Assembly (NCBI GenBank): GCA_008360975.2
Contig: CM039182.1
Span: 17,394,324 to 17,458,323, forward strand
Direction: 5' to 3'
Source: Lichenostomus cassidix
Taxonomy: Eukaryota; Chordata; Aves; Passeriformes; Meliphagidae
DNA length: 64,000 nt
Numbering within the stretch: the first letter of the stretch is position 1; the number at the start of each line of letters is the position of its first letter. A program made the translations under genes and the position numbers. The notes below the pieces were generated by a model. It ran no database searches and was not told where the DNA came from. It was given only the letters and a program-made list of their open reading frames with translations. Below are positions 1 through 13,400 of the stretch, piece by piece.

Positions 1-235
1 GTTTAATATCTTTTTCATATTGTGGCACCCTGAACTGCCCCCAGGGCTCAAGGTGAGGCCATCCTAGTGCGGTGCAGAGCAGGACAATCCCCTCCCTTGC
101 CTGGCTGGTGATGCTGTGCCTGATACACCCCAGGTCACAGATGGCCCTCCTGGCTGCCAGGGCACTGCTGGCTCATGTTCAATTTGCCATGGACCAGGAT
201 GCCCAGGTTCTTCTCCACAGTGTTGCTCTTCTTGC
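1..235 (-). mobile_element. CR1 LINE fragment (antisense, truncated by window edge)
   Basis: This stretch reads as the antisense of the untranslated/3' region of avian CR1 non-LTR retrotransposons. The recognisable run goes from the 'gaactgcccccagggctcaagg' area (near 32-53) through 'ctggctgccagggcactgctggctcatgttca' to 'cccaggttcttctcc' near 200-217. The order of blocks matches the CR1 consensus as I know it, with scattered substitutions. The 3' terminal repeat of the element is not visible because the window begins inside the copy. Short ORFs here are by-products of the repeat. Identification rests on recalled family sequence, not a search. Confidence 0.7.
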
Positions 236-3200
236 CCAGAAATGGACATGGAGTAGGAAAACCAGTTGTGAGGGAGCATAAGCATATCTGAATAAACAAG
301 AGCTGACACAGAATCTCCACTCTATTGTCTAACCAAAGTGTCACAGATTCAGAAAGCTGAGATCTTTCTCTTTGTCATGTCCTTGTATTTCCCTGTTTAA
401 TTCGGAAATAGAAGCAATAAAAAGCCCAGACAGATGTTATTTCACTTCCCTGCACTTAAAGGACAAGTGAATCTTTGTGGAAAAGCTGCCTCTTGAGCTG
501 CCAGCTACCAATGTGACAGGCAGAGAAGCTCCCCTGAGATTTAAATACATATCCACAAAATTTTGCTAACTGTCCAAACACAGTATTTAAGTGACTGCTG
601 CTATTATACAGAGGTTTTCAGCTATCAGAATAGTCACAGTTTAAAAAGGGGGAGAAATAACAAACCAAAACAAAACCAAAACCAAAAAAATTCCAAACAT
701 AAAAAAAGCCCAACTACAACTTTTCCATTATTAACATTTTATTCAGGCTATAAGATATGGCAACATGGAAAATAGAAAATATTTTGCTTCTTTATTTAAT
801 TAGTCATCTTATATTAAAACAAGAAGAGCAGTTAGCATTTTACCAACAGAGAAGTGTGCTGGAACAAGGTATCCCTAAAGCAAACCATTCTCAGGGCAGC
901 AGAGGAAGGGCTTGCTGGCACCAGCAGGCTCAGCTGTTAGCTCTGCACAGACCTTAACAAATGTGTGCAGCCTACTAAAGGTAATTAAATGTTGAAAGGC
1001 TTATTTTGGAGAGCAAAGCCTGATAATTCTCTGCCTTGAAAATATGCTTGTAACAATGACAGGGCTTTTTTTAGTTCTAGCTTCATGTTAGCATGAAGTG
1101 CAAGGTTATATTATACTTCAATTGATTAAGTGCTGATCGCCCCGGTAGACAGATTTGATTATATTGCAAGTATGAGCCTGGAGAGAGTAATTAGTAGTTT
1201 CATCCTCATTCTGCATCTCCAGTTTCACATTTAGATTATGAACAGAGCCTTTCAGGCTTCTTAATTTATTTTTACAAGATATCACAGATCCACAGCTGTT
1301 TGGCAGCAGATACAGTAAAAGGTGCATTTGTGAAATATATTGAGCCCTTAATTATTAAGGCATTTCTTGTTTTGGTGACCTCCATCCTTGCTCAACTTAT
1401 CTGCAGTCACAGTCAGCAATAGCTGTGGAAGAAATGGAGCAAAGACAGCTAAACTGTTTAGGCAGCAGCATTAATGCTGACTTTGATGGCTTTCTTCACC
1501 TGTTCACTTTCTTCTATTTAAAATTGTCATGTGGCTGGCAAAGCACTCAGGAAAGTTTACACTTGTCCAGTCATGATTTTCAGGACACAGCTTTTTGTCC
1601 TTGACTTTTATTCTTTTGTCTTGCAGGGACACAGGCACAAAACCAGGTTCTGAATTGCATACTAACCTGATGTTAATAAGAGATAAGAAAAGACTCTAAC
1701 ATCCAGGCTATCTCTATAAAATATTTCGGTGCCTAGTACTCACTAATGCACAGTATAGATGCAATTTAAAGTGGTGACAGGAAGAAAAAAAGTATTTAAA
1801 TACTTTTATAAGTAGCACGATCATAAGTAGACCCCAAAAAGGATCAAGGATTTGGTAGAGAGAATTGCTGACCAAAGTGAAATATGCATAATTAGTAAGT
1901 AATTTATCAACCTCAGTAGATTTACTTAAATGCCACAAGTGGAATGGCAAACCAAAATATAATTTTTGGGATACTACAGGAGTGCATTTCTTTCTGCCAA
2001 TATTTTCTTCCAACCAGTTTGGGGCTGTGAGTGCAGAACATTGGGTCATTTCCATATTTCCCAGGCAACAACTCCTACCTGACTGGCAACAGTGATCTAT
2101 CTCGACTGAGCTGTAGCCTCAAGAGAAATGTCTTCTGGATTTTGAACATCTATATTGATAGTAAAATCTCCCTCTAATAATTGCTTAAAATCTGGAAATA
2201 CATATTCATTTCAGAAATATCTTTACTGAAGGTGATTTGTCTTTATTGAAAACATCAGTTGGAAATCACAAAAGAGGTTTGAATATTACTTTATACATTC
2301 TTGTTTAAAAAAGTCATGTCAGCAATGTGCCACAGTCCTAATTACTGCAGAGAAATTAGCAAAGAATTATATGCAAATAAATGAAGATAATCAACATTAT
2401 TAGCACTTTTTGCTAGTCAATCATTTCAATTGCTTTAGGCTATGTGACAGTATTGATATGGGAGAATCAGCTAAAAAAAGCCAACATAACTTTACTATGT
2501 GAGTATCCATCATTTGCGTAAATAACATAACAAGTGTTCAGCCACTCAGTATCAAAGTGGGTTGGCTCCAGTAATCCATATTACCTACATTATGAGTATG
2601 GTTTTATGTGGAAAGTGGGGTTGGCAGTTCAATATATCCTATTTTTTGGTTTCTTCTAGTGTGTGTCTATACAGTTAAGATATTTCTATGTTGGGTTTTT
2701 GCTTCAGGCAGTGTTTGTTACTGGAACTGTCTGGTTTGAGTGTTGCTGCCTAAATGTTTCTATCATTTCAGGATACAAACTTGGAGAAATCTGTTGTTTT
2801 ACCAGCATTAAATTTTCTGATGGCAGAAGAGACAGATCTGGCACTGCCATGTTTTTACCCAATGGCTGGTTCCTGCTTCTGAGCTGCATTTTTTCTGGCC
2901 TGTGATAAATCTCACCAGTTCTTGCTGGTTTTAATTTCTGGGTGGAAGAATGCAGTTTGTTCTTGTTGGGTGGAGACTTCTATTCTCACAGCACAGTTTC
3001 CAAGAATTCTCTTTTCTCTCATCTTGCTGAGACTGCTCCAATGACTGGGAGGGCACTGTCCCCTCAGCATGACTCACAGCCTCCAGAACACCCAGCCAAG
3101 GCAGATTTGTCTTTCATGGGGGTTCTGGGCTGGGTGCTGAAGCAGAGATTACTCAAAGGCCAGAGGAAGGAGAAAGGGAGGAACCAGCTTCCTGGGAAAG

Positions 3201-6200
3201 CTGAGGATTGATGCTGGAGGAGAAAAGGATACTGGCTGCCCAAATGGAATGGGCCTGAGCCAGAGGGAAAAACAGTCTGCAGCAAAAAGAGGGTGTAACT
3301 AATTGGTGAAAGAGGCATAACCAGGAGCTCAGGAGAGCATGAGCCAGGTAGAGAAATAGAGCTTGGGTGATAGGAGATGCAACTCAGTGCTCAGAGAGGC
3401 CCTGGGTTTGTGGGGAAGGTGGGAGCAGCAGCAAGGTAAGCCGAGGCAGGCAGAGGAGCAGCGCCGGGCGGGCAGGCTGTGCGCAGGAGCAGAGCTGCCT
3501 GGATGTTAATCCTGCTGACACTTGCTTTTTCGTTCACCACAAGTAGTTGCTCACTTAATTGCTCTCCAGAGATTCACTCTCCCCATCTGCAGGACCAGGT
3601 TCCTGGGGACTGTGGTTCCAGGGAGTGACTGCAGGATTTAAACATACATACTTTGAAGGACAATACAAATGTAAGGCTTAGACTGTGTTACAGTTCTCAT
3701 ACACATACATACTCAGCTGTTATAGCAGGGCTGTCTCTCTCATTGTGCCAATACTAGCAAATTAAACAGTCCAAGAGAGTATCCCCAGGCACTGGAGCTG
3801 TCAGAGTTGCCTCCAACACAAGGCTGGCCTGTGCCACCTCCTGCTCTCTCAAACCATTCCTAGATGCATTTTGGCAGTTAGCACAGCCTGGGCTCCTTCC
3901 CATCAGAGAGGTCAGATGTGACCCCTTACCCCAAGGCCTGAGGGAATTTAGCAGAGGTGGGTCAGCTGCCCTCTGGGTCCAGGTACCATCCTGGGCACAC
4001 TCGGTTGACAAGTCCAGACGTGGCTTTTATATGACACTGCAGTCAACTTCCTATTCACCATTCCTCACACTTAGCGGGGACTTTATTATTATTGTGTGAT
4101 TTTAATGTATGTCATGTTTTAGAAGAGAAAAAATTCCATTTGCTAATTTTTCTCAGATTTCCCCAGATCTTACTAAGCTCCTAGAAGCTAGCTCAGATTG
4201 AACATCCTCAGACACTTCTTACAGAAATGCAAGAATGTAGTACATAGTGGTGTATTATACAGCTCCAGAATGGTGTCACCCTTACAGTAGTAAGGATTAT
4301 TTCTTATGATATCTGCTATTATATCTAATATTGGCTCAAATCATTGTCATAATTGCAAAGAATTGTGATGTTCACTTTTATCTTTGTAGATTGGATCCTC
4401 CTACTCATGACTCAGGTCTATACTTGGAAGATTCCTTTGTTTGTGAGAGCTCTGATTTCATTCATTCATTCACGCATCTCCTCATGAACTCCTTCCTCAT
4501 AATGTTCCTCCAATTTTTTTCAATGGATCACAGCTTCAGGTATTGAAATACTGAACTACTGAATAGTACTTCTCACCTGTGAAAGGAGAAAGACTTGATT
4601 TTTACAGTTTGTGGATTACAAATTGCAGAGGAGTCGCTGGTGTCAGCTTGCAGAATCACCACATATATAAACAATGTGTAGTGTTTCTACTATTGCAGAT
4701 ACAGAACGGCAAGATTCTTCACTATATTAAAGCAAGTCTTCCCTGTGGCATTTTTTTATTTACTTTACCTCATTATTCCAGTAATGAAATTTAAGTTGTT
4801 TCTGAACTAAAAAAAATTGTTAGGTGTGTCAACATTTTTTCTACTATTCAGTGATATTTTGTCTTTTCATTCATCAGACTTTTAAGAAAAATATTCTTCT
4901 TTATTTATCTTTTGTCAGTTCAAATAAGCTGATTTTATGTATATTTTTCTAGCAGAAATTACAAGCTAAGATCATATGACTGGATATAAGAAGAATCAGG
5001 ATATCTTGTACTTCTTTTTATGTGGGAAAATGACATAAAATTTGGAAAAAGAGAAAATATATGCTTAGATGCTGCATAAAATATGACCACAATCATATGC
5101 TGGGTCTTTATTTTTCCTACTTCTCCTCCTTCTATACACAGTAAATAATTTATATACAATAAATTGCATTTACATAGCAGATTCACTGGGCACATAAAAT
5201 TCTAAATAATTGCCTTGGACAACTAGGAAAATGCTGTAGTAAGAATAAAGTAGAGGAACTACTCAGAGCATCTTCAAATCCTTGAAAAGGAGAATTATTT
5301 ATGGCAATTGCCAGATTAAGGTAATTACAGTAGCAGTATACCACTCCCATATGTGTCAAAGGAATGTGTATTTTTAAATCAAGCTAAATGGCTGTATAGG
5401 CTATTAGGATCATTTTATGATGCTGCTGTAGCTGAGACAACATCTCGCAACAACTTAGATTTATATGTCTAATAATGGTCTGCTTTGTTTAATACATATA
5501 TTTGCTAAATTGGTGTGGCCTTTCTATTTTGTAATGTAGATTGGTGGCAATGTGTTTTAGCAGAGAGGCTCTGCTCAGTAACATTGTTTGTGCAGACTGT
5601 GCAATGTTACCCACTGAAGTGTTTACTGCATGGGGCACTAAAACCCAGATTTATGCCACATCTTTAGAGGTGGTAGTTAATTGCAGTTGCTATTACTACA
5701 ATTCAATTTTTGTATAATACACAGTAAACCTCCACTGAGAATGGTTTTATACTCTTCTAATGCACTCCATATGCTGAAAGAAATAGTCTGAGATTAAGGG
5801 AGGCTTATGGTAGACACTCGCTAAATCTCTTGTTTTCATTCAGAAACCCCAGCAGCTGTAAAGCCTCATGCCAGCATCACCCCAGCTCAGGGGCTGGTGC
5901 TACCTCTCTTCACCATCACAGGTAGACCTGCTCAGGGGCTGTGCAGGCCAAAAGGGATTAAAAGTCACCATCCAGCCTTGTCTGGACCACTGCTTCTCAC
6001 ATCTTTGCCTCTCCCACCCACTCTCCCATTCATCTCGCACATTTCTTGTGTTTTTTCTCCATGCCCCAGCTGTGGACTATCCAGTATAAAAAACTGCAAT
6101 GAAGAAACTTCTCCTCTGATACTTCTGCTCTTTCTTTTATACTGGCATACTTTTTTTATATATACACAGAATTATGGATCTATGCTATCTTTCTTACCCA

Positions 6201-7109
6201 TACTCCTCCAATTTCTGTCTCATTTTAATATAACTTAATAATGTGTTTGGTAGTAAAGGAATATAAAGTACCCATGAAATTTTGAAAGAAGATAAAATTT
6301 TTAAAAATCACAGTTATAGATGTACTCTGTATCTCAATTACTGACTTCAGAAAATCAAAAGGTAGTCAACATGTCCCTGTACAGAGGAGGGCAAATGTAC
6401 CCCTATGCTGGGCAGATACGCAGAGAACTATGTATCAAACTTAAAAAGCACTTTCTCATGCAGGTAACCACGTGAAATTTACAAGCAGGAACAGTAGTAA
6501 ATTGGTTAGTGAGGCAGGCCTTTATCCCAGAAGAAGGGAGTTGCCTGTGCTAATGGAGCAGGTTGGGTAAAAGCAACTTCAGCTAGGACAGATAACAAGA
6601 AACTAAGCAATACAAAGTCCTCTAGACCTGGAGGGAACATTATCACCTCTAACAGTGGAGCATAAAACCAGCTTTTAGTTCCCAATACAATAAGTACTTG
6701 GTGACTAATTTTTTACAGGTTGCATCAACAGACTGCATGAATCTACAGTAGAAAATATGAAAGCCCCAAAAATGTACCCAATTTTATGTATTAGACAAAA
6801 CAATACACCAACAGTCACAGAAAATCCTGAAGCAGCACTGTCCAAGGACCAACAAGAGCCTGGCTGCAGCATCCCAGAAATATCAGAGCTCAGATGCCAA
6901 AGATTTAGGAGAACCAGAAATGAAAATTACAACAGTCAAGTCAGGTGGTGATTTGGATATAATTAAAGATTTCAAGAGAGCAGCAGCTGACGCAACTCTG
7001 GGTAGAGCAACTCGCAGCCCATCAGGCAGAGTTGAGAGAAAGGCAGGCAATGTCAAAGCCAACTCTAGATATCTGCCTGAAGAATGAAGTAGAAGGCTGA
7101 TTTAAGGAA
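236..7109. other. Non-coding DNA, no gene recognised
   Basis: AT-rich sequence with only short ORFs (113 codons or fewer), none resembling a known protein. It contains an A-rich simple stretch (658-708) and a small CpG-bearing patch near 3440-3490. I saw no exon with convincing splice sites and reading frame, no RNA gene and no recognisable young repeat. Confidence 0.6.
658..708. repeat. A-rich / (CAAAA)-like low-complexity stretch
   Basis: A run dominated by A with interspersed C, built from degenerate CAAAAC-type units. It could be the decayed tail of a retroposon, but no element is recognisable beside it. Confidence 0.6.
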
Positions 7110-7115
7110 AATAAT
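7110..7115. repeat. Target-site duplication, left copy (AATAAT)
   Basis: The six bases immediately before the TG of the LTR are AATAAT. The same six bases directly follow the terminal CA of the LTR at 7353-7358. Confidence 0.85.
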
Positions 7116-7352
7116 TGTGGCTAGCACAGGTTTTATAAACAAAGATAAAGTTTGGATGTTATTAAAAACAGTGTCTGGAGATTTGGACAGTTCAGACCTG
7201 GCCAGTCAGGCCTAGGGGGAGGTTTCTGACTGACCAATCTGGGTGACCTCTGAAAAATCTATATAAGTTGGAATCAAAATAATAAAGCTCTCTTTTTTCA
7301 TGCCACGCTGAGAATCCGGGTCTTTTTCTCTGCTAGCGGCTCAACAGCGACA
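7116..7352 (+). mobile_element. Solo LTR of an endogenous retrovirus (237 bp, intact ends)
   Basis: The element begins TGTGGCTAGC and ends CAACAGCGACA, so it has the TG...CA termini of a retroviral LTR. It is flanked by perfect 6-bp direct repeats (AATAAT at 7110-7115 and 7353-7358). In order it carries a CCAAT box near 7234-7238, a TATA box (tctatataag, about 7258-7266) and a polyadenylation signal AATAAA at 7281-7286, so its U3-R-U5 polarity is on the plus strand. No gag, pol or env sequence lies next to it, so this is a solo LTR left by recombination between two LTRs. A 6-bp duplication is typical of alpharetrovirus/betaretrovirus-like (ERVK-type) integrases. The subfamily is not identified. 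Confidence 0.85.
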
Positions 7353-7358
7353 AATAAT
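7353..7358. repeat. Target-site duplication, right copy (AATAAT)
   Basis: Identical to 7110-7115 and directly after the LTR terminal CA. The pair defines the exact insertion boundaries. Confidence 0.85.
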
Positions 7359-8239
7359 CATATCCCAGAGAAGAAAACAGTAAATCAAACAACAACAACA
7401 AAAAAGTTTAAGGGAGGAGGAAGTTCCTTCTGAAAGTAAGTAAGATTGTGGTGTAGTCTGGAAAGTGAGACAGTGAATAGCAGAGGGAGGGCTGGGTTGA
7501 AGAGAGACACAACTGTGCTGCTAAAAAAACAGTTGGAGCAGTACATTTGGAGACCACTCTGAGCAACATTAAATTGAATGGCATTCCCCAGAGACAGTGA
7601 ACCACAGTGGAAAAGCCTGGATGTAACTCTCTTAGAAAAGCAATGTGTAAATAAATAAATGTTCCCGGAAGAAACTACATTACCACCGGAATTAACTTAC
7701 GTGAAATTTGTCAAGTTAAATGCTTCAGTGATACTGGTTTCACCATGTGTTTGTAATTTTTTTCTTTTAGAGCAGCTGGTATTTTTCTAGGATGTTCAGG
7801 TCATGCCCCTATTGTCTAACCATGACTAGCAACGTTAAAACATTTCCCAACAAAATAAAGTCTGAAAGCCCTTTCTTAACTAGTTGCACATTATTTCGTT
7901 TCTTTCTCTTTGTTTTTCAGATGCAGTTCAGAAAAGTGTCGACTATTTTTATGAAACCAATACCTCTTTAAACAATTGCACTTCTTTTTTTTTTTTTTTT
8001 AGCTTAATCACTTTGCTGTGAACGTGACTGGGAATTGAAAACATCATTATCAATGTTTTGCAGGGAAATTAAAGTGGGTGAGAAGGAAAGGGTTACAGTG
8101 GGTGTTGCTGCTGTAACAGTGCTGGGAAGGCCAGGCAGCCTCTCTACAGCAATATGGGCTTTTGGCTGCTGCAGTTAATAAATAGGGGCCTGACAGACTG
8201 GCATGACAGCTCCTTCCCTCTTGTCAAGAAACTGCTATA
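7359..8239. other. Non-coding DNA, no gene recognised
   Basis: Ordinary AT-rich sequence with a (TAAA)-like run near 7648-7661 and a T16 run at 7985-8000. No coding exon or RNA gene was seen. Confidence 0.6.
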
Positions 8240-8525
8240 CACCATCATCAATGACTGGGAAGAAAATGTAAAGTTTATCCTGCAGCTGAGAGAAATCGGT
8301 GAGTAGTAAAGAATGGGGACATGTCAGTAATGCAGAGTGAGAAAGGTGGATCAATTTGTAAAGCAGGTTGTACCAGGCAACACACATCCTGAAAATGGCC
8401 AAAGCAAAATGATGCACCTAAAAATAAGAATGGTGGCTTGTATTATGCATTAATACTGTCTAGAAAATAATTTCTCTGCAGGCAACATTGTGCATAACTG
8501 ATTGAACATGAGCTCCGAGCAAAGT
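8240..8525 (+). mobile_element. Ancient, heavily decayed CR1-type LINE remnant
   Basis: Faint but ordered resemblance to the sense strand of the 3' part of CR1 ORF2. The block near 8380-8418 ('ctgaaaatggccaaagcaaaatgatgcac') and the one near 8495-8520 ('tgattgaacatgagctccg') fall in the same order as in amniote CR1 copies. The rest is too diverged to align by eye. Edges are approximate and the call is tentative. Confidence 0.4.
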
Positions 8526-10009
8526 ACAGTCATCTGAAGTTATTTTTGGATTGATAAATACATACATACCTGTGAGTCTGTAAAAGTCTTTGGTGAGAAT
8601 ATAAGTCCTTGTCTAGACACATTTGAAGTGTTTTTGCAGCTCTCTCCACGACCAAATGGAAGTTACTTGGTGGCTACAGTCCAACAGTTATGTTGCATCT
8701 AAAAGTTTTAGAATACCTGCATGCTGCATGATTCGTGGGCCTCCAAGTTGGAAACAACCTTTCTGTGCTCTGCACATGCATAAGGGTCTGAAGGAAATGG
8801 CAAAGCTGACAAAGGAGGGTGGTGCCCTACAGTTACCAACACAAGTCCGGAAATTGTTCCCTGCACCAGACTGGCACAGCAGCAAAAGCTCTGCCACAAG
8901 ACAGGTTTTGTGGTGGAGGAACACAGCTACAGCACACACAGATCTGTGCAGACCAGCAGATATGGCAATTCAATGGCTTTATCTCAAACAGTCCATCCTT
9001 TGCTGTACTGTTTCTGTTAGCACAGTGTTTTCTTGAGCAGGCAGACCTTGTCTAGCACTTTCTGTTCTGATTTTCCAGCTATTGCTCCTTTCTGACTTTA
9101 TTTTTTATGCCTCTCCACTGCTTAATGGGAGCCAGAAACATGCCTTGCAGTGAGGTGCCACCAGAACTATGGATACAGCTCTCCCTGTGTCCATGGAAAG
9201 GCAGGGAAGGCAGCCTGGAAAGTTTTCCAGGCGTTGCTGGCAGTAGCAGCATGGGTCCGACATGGATCTCCTCACCCCCCTGCCACCCCAGGGCCCTCCC
9301 AGCATCTGTACCAGCCTGTGCACCAGACCACACTGCTGCCTCCAGTGCAGAGCAGCCAGGGACACCTGGACAGCAGGGAGGAGGTGACCGGGGAAGGGGT
9401 GAAAAGCTCCAGTCATTTTGGCACACATCCATTGGGCAGGGCTTATCTAAAACCACTGCCAGTCCTTCCCTGGGGAAATGCATTAGAAGAAATCAGGAGG
9501 TCCCCAAGCAGTGTTTTTGCACAGGGTCCCCTGCTTGGACATCCATGGTGTGTCAAGAGGCCAGCTGGCAGATTATCTTTCCCCCCAGCCTGTTTTCCTC
9601 TGCAATGGTAACTTGCCTGCCCAAGTTCATTGCACACATCTCTATACAGACACCCCCATGTTCTCTGGTCAGAAATAAGCAGACTTTACCCCAAAGTTGT
9701 ACCACATGGATGGCTGCAACTCTGGAACATCCTTTCCAAGGAGGCAGTTTGTTTCCATCCCACTGCCTCCTCCTGAGGCATATTGAGGCATTCCCATCTC
9801 CTCTGGGCAAACCAACCCTGGTAGGAGATAAAGTCAGGTTTTAAATAACTACTGCCTTGTCTCAAGCACAGAAAATCAATGAAACTTGTCCTCAGTCATT
9901 TAGATAGCCTGTGTATTCCTGTGATTTTTGTCTGAATGGCATTCCTAAATTCCTCTCTGGGTCTAACTGCCAGCGATTTGGGGTTTGCTATTTCACAGTC
10001 AGTATTTCC
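8526..10009. other. Non-coding DNA; long but unsupported ORFs
   Basis: The GC content rises from about 9.1 kb, which leaves long overlapping open frames in several phases (for example 9107-9844 plus, 245 codons). No frame shows a known domain or signal peptide, and frames on both strands are open over the same bases. I treat this as chance openness in GC-richer DNA. Confidence 0.55.
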
Positions 10010-10420
10010 CCGTGGAGTGGAAAGGGGAATGGTCTCCACCACTGCTTCGGGGAAGCAGTCAGGGCGTCAATTCTCATGCCCGGCTCTCCTTCTCTCCCTC
10101 GTCGCCCCTGCAAAGCCGGAAAGCTCCCGGGAGCGGCGGCGGTCAGGGTTAACACTGCACCCAGAGGAGCAGGCTGCAGACCCTCAGCCCGCAGGCACAG
10201 AGCTGCTCATCCGGGGCCAGGGCAGCTGCCTGGCTTCTCTCTCTGCAGTGTTCAGAGCAGTGTCCGAGGAATGCACAGCACGGCGGTGGCTGGCGCGGCC
10301 AGCCATGGTCCCCAGCCCCGTCTCCATCGCTCCCTGCTGGCGGAGCTGGCAGCTGGAGCCCAGCTGTCTGGCTCTGACCCTGAAAACAGACAGCACAGTA
10401 AGCGCCGAGCTTCTTTTTAG
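10010..10420. promoter_or_regulatory. Isolated CpG-rich patch, possible orphan CpG island
   Basis: By eye about 20 CpG dinucleotides fall in about 400 bp, in DNA otherwise nearly free of CpG. Inside it, a pyrimidine-rich acceptor-like run ends in AG at 10247-10248, and a donor-like GTAAGC begins at 10398. These bracket a 149-bp segment (10249-10397). That could be a non-coding or unrecognised exon, or coincidence. No gene could be assigned. Confidence 0.4.
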
Positions 10421-13400
10421 ACCACACAGGCAGCAATCTGGAAATGATGCATCTTTTTCTGGACACAGCCCTTCAGCAGAAGGGAGAAAATCCCTCTCCT
10501 TGTCCAGGCTCATCCTCAACCTGGTGTCTGGCTTCACTGCATTCAACATGATAACAAACATCTGGCTGAATTTCTCTTCCCATCTGGGCTCCTCCTGTGG
10601 TTTCCCTGCCCCAGCTGACATTTCCTTCCTCTCCTACTTTACAAGGAATTCTTATAATCCTTTCTACATGTTTTTCAGAATGAACAAGAATTAACAAGCA
10701 CCTGTCTCCATACTCTCCCTGTAACTATCTCTCAGCTTAATAGGCCTGGTGCTTCTGGTACCCAATTTTGGGGGCAATTGAACAGAAACATGACATACCA
10801 GCAACTTGAGGTATCCCACAGAAATTACAAATGCTAAATGGGTGGGGAAGCCTCACTTTCTATGGGGAAGGCAAAGCTTATTCTCTTTGCTAATGCTCGG
10901 GGGATTATATGAAACTGCTAACTTTTAGGAAGCACTAAAGACATAATATTTAGGTTTTTTTCTTCTCAGTAAAGAAGAACTCTGCTTTTCTAGACTGTAT
11001 ATTAAAAACAGTGGATGAACAATTTAATTTATTTTTTAAAGATTGCTCTGAAAGCATATTTCAGTAATATAACTGAGAATATAGGATATAATATGTAGGG
11101 GTTTTTCTGGAATGTTACAAAGTCTGAGCATCTGGAAGTTATATTTAGGGAACTGAGTGACATGTGAAAATAAAGGAAAACGTATGCAACATGGCATCAG
11201 GGAACAGTCAAAGACTAGAAAGGCTACAAGAATTCAGCACAGAAATGAAGGGTGACTGTGGTTTCTAACCTGCCAGATTAGCTATAAGGATTTAGTGATC
11301 TGGATGCTCTTGAGACAGTTATATGAGCACACAGACAAAATGAAAGATACTTTGATCTACAGTTCCCATTTAGGAAACCCTAAAATTAGCTACAGTATAT
11401 TTGAGGTGCTGAGTGCATCTCATAGACCACTGAGCAGGTCTGTAATTAACTTTGGTTCTTTGAGTGCTAAAGGACATGTGATTGATTATCATTCAGACAA
11501 CAGGCCTAGAAAATGCAGCTCTCTCATGGATATATGAATACATAATACTCCCTGCTAATTCTAGTTCAGCTATGTGGTTAATATTTGGACAAATTGCTCA
11601 ATTTTGGAAAACACTATTTTTAATTTCAGATTTTAATGTTAGGATACACTGGATAAAAGTGCTCTGTCGAATGAAAGCTAGCAGCCAGTGCTGAGGACAC
11701 AAGGGGAAGCTCAGGATCAGATCCAGGGATTTCCGTTCATAATCCTGCCTCTAGTCAAAGAGTATTTTGGGGGATCTTCTCGAACCATCTCTGGCTAAGG
11801 ACCACAGGGTGGCATGGCCCAAGGTTGCCTGACTCTTTGCCCAGGCTTTTGTCTCCAGGGCAAAAGAGACAATGGGCTGAGGTGAAGGAGGCACTAAGTG
11901 CAGCCTTCTGCCACATCTGCCAAGCACTACTGGAACACCTGGTGAGTTGGGAAGTCCCCAGAAAGGCTCCCAGAGCTAAAAGTGGCTTGAAATAACTTTG
12001 GGAGAGTCCTGGAGCAGCCCATTGATGGGAAAAATTTGGGGGAATGTTTTAACTCCTTGTTATTAGGTGGCATTGAAAGTTTTACTGTCTTTCTAACATA
12101 AATAAAGTTCTTTAGCAAAAGGGACAAAATACTAGGTTTCAATTCACTTTACTGAGCTTAGCCCCATTAAATTATAAATAGTTGCTGAGAAAGGTTCACA
12201 ACTCTTCAGCACAGAAATCTTATCTCATTTATATTACCACTAGGTGGCTCAAAATGAAAGCAAAAAATACACCACTGCTCAATCCATTACCAGAATGAAC
12301 CTACACGACTTAAAGACTACTACAAGCTGTCTCATAATTGTCACGCTTCAAAATTTTCTATAAATCTTCAAGCTCCCCAGGTCAGTGATAAATACTCACT
12401 TGAGAGAGCAGAGCTGTCATAGCCTCAGACATGTTATAGCTCTTAAAGACAGATGTTGCTTGTGAATGTGTGGGAGAGCAACTTCCAAAAGAATAATTTG
12501 TATTTTTCTCCTTCTTAAGATCAATTGCTATTGAATGAAGTTACCAACTGACAGAGAGCGATATAAGATGTTCAAATGCATCTAAAGAACAGCCTTAGCA
12601 CATTATTATATTTTAATTTATTTTAACAAATCATCTGAACAAGTAACTTGTTTCGTTTTACAGTGATTGCCTTTATTTATAATAGCAGCTTATGACTTGA
12701 GGTTTAGCTTTCCATTACACATTGGTTTAGATTAAGGACAAAGCTTGCAAATCAAACCCATCCTCACTTGAAAGGAACTTACTGATAGGCAAGACTCCTG
12801 GGTATAGATATATATCTGCAATCAATCAAACCTGCTGGCTTAACAGCACTTTGCTCTTTCCAGGTCAAGTAAAATAAATAGAAAGGACAGTTTCTGTAGA
12901 ACTTCAAGAGGCAGATTATGTTATCTGCTACCTTACAGCCAGCCATTATCCTACCACTGACATATGAATTGCCTCCTATGGAAGATAATGGGACTTGTTA
13001 AACAGGAGGGCGTCAGAGGGAGTGAGAGAGGGACAGAGAAGGGATTTCTATTTTCTCATAACTCAAATACAGTTAGTGTTGCATGTAAATCTCCCATTTC
13101 TTACATGAGGCAAAACAGGGTATGAGCCACAACGAGTATCTCCTCACAACCATCCTCACATTTCCCATGCAAATAAAATGCTCTCAGAAGCTGTAATCTG
13201 GGCAGTTAAAATACACTAGGAAAATAAGCATGCTTTTATGTGGTGGTTAATTGAGGAAGATTTTGGTACTCACATGTGATCATCAGGGCTATAACTGAGA
13301 ACTACTGAAGGAGAGAAGTCTCCAAGGGGACAATATCCAGGCTGATACCAGATTCCCACCAACACAGTCTTCCTTGGCATCACTAGGGAAGTACAGCATG

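Noticed and set aside
9107..9844. 245-codon plus-strand ORF
   Set aside because: Several frames on both strands are open over the same GC-richer bases. No domain, no conserved motif, no promoter or splice context.
9936..10694. 252-codon plus-strand ORF over the CpG patch
   Set aside because: No recognisable protein similarity, and overlapping open frames on both strands. The CpG patch is reported as a possible regulatory or exon feature, not as a CDS.
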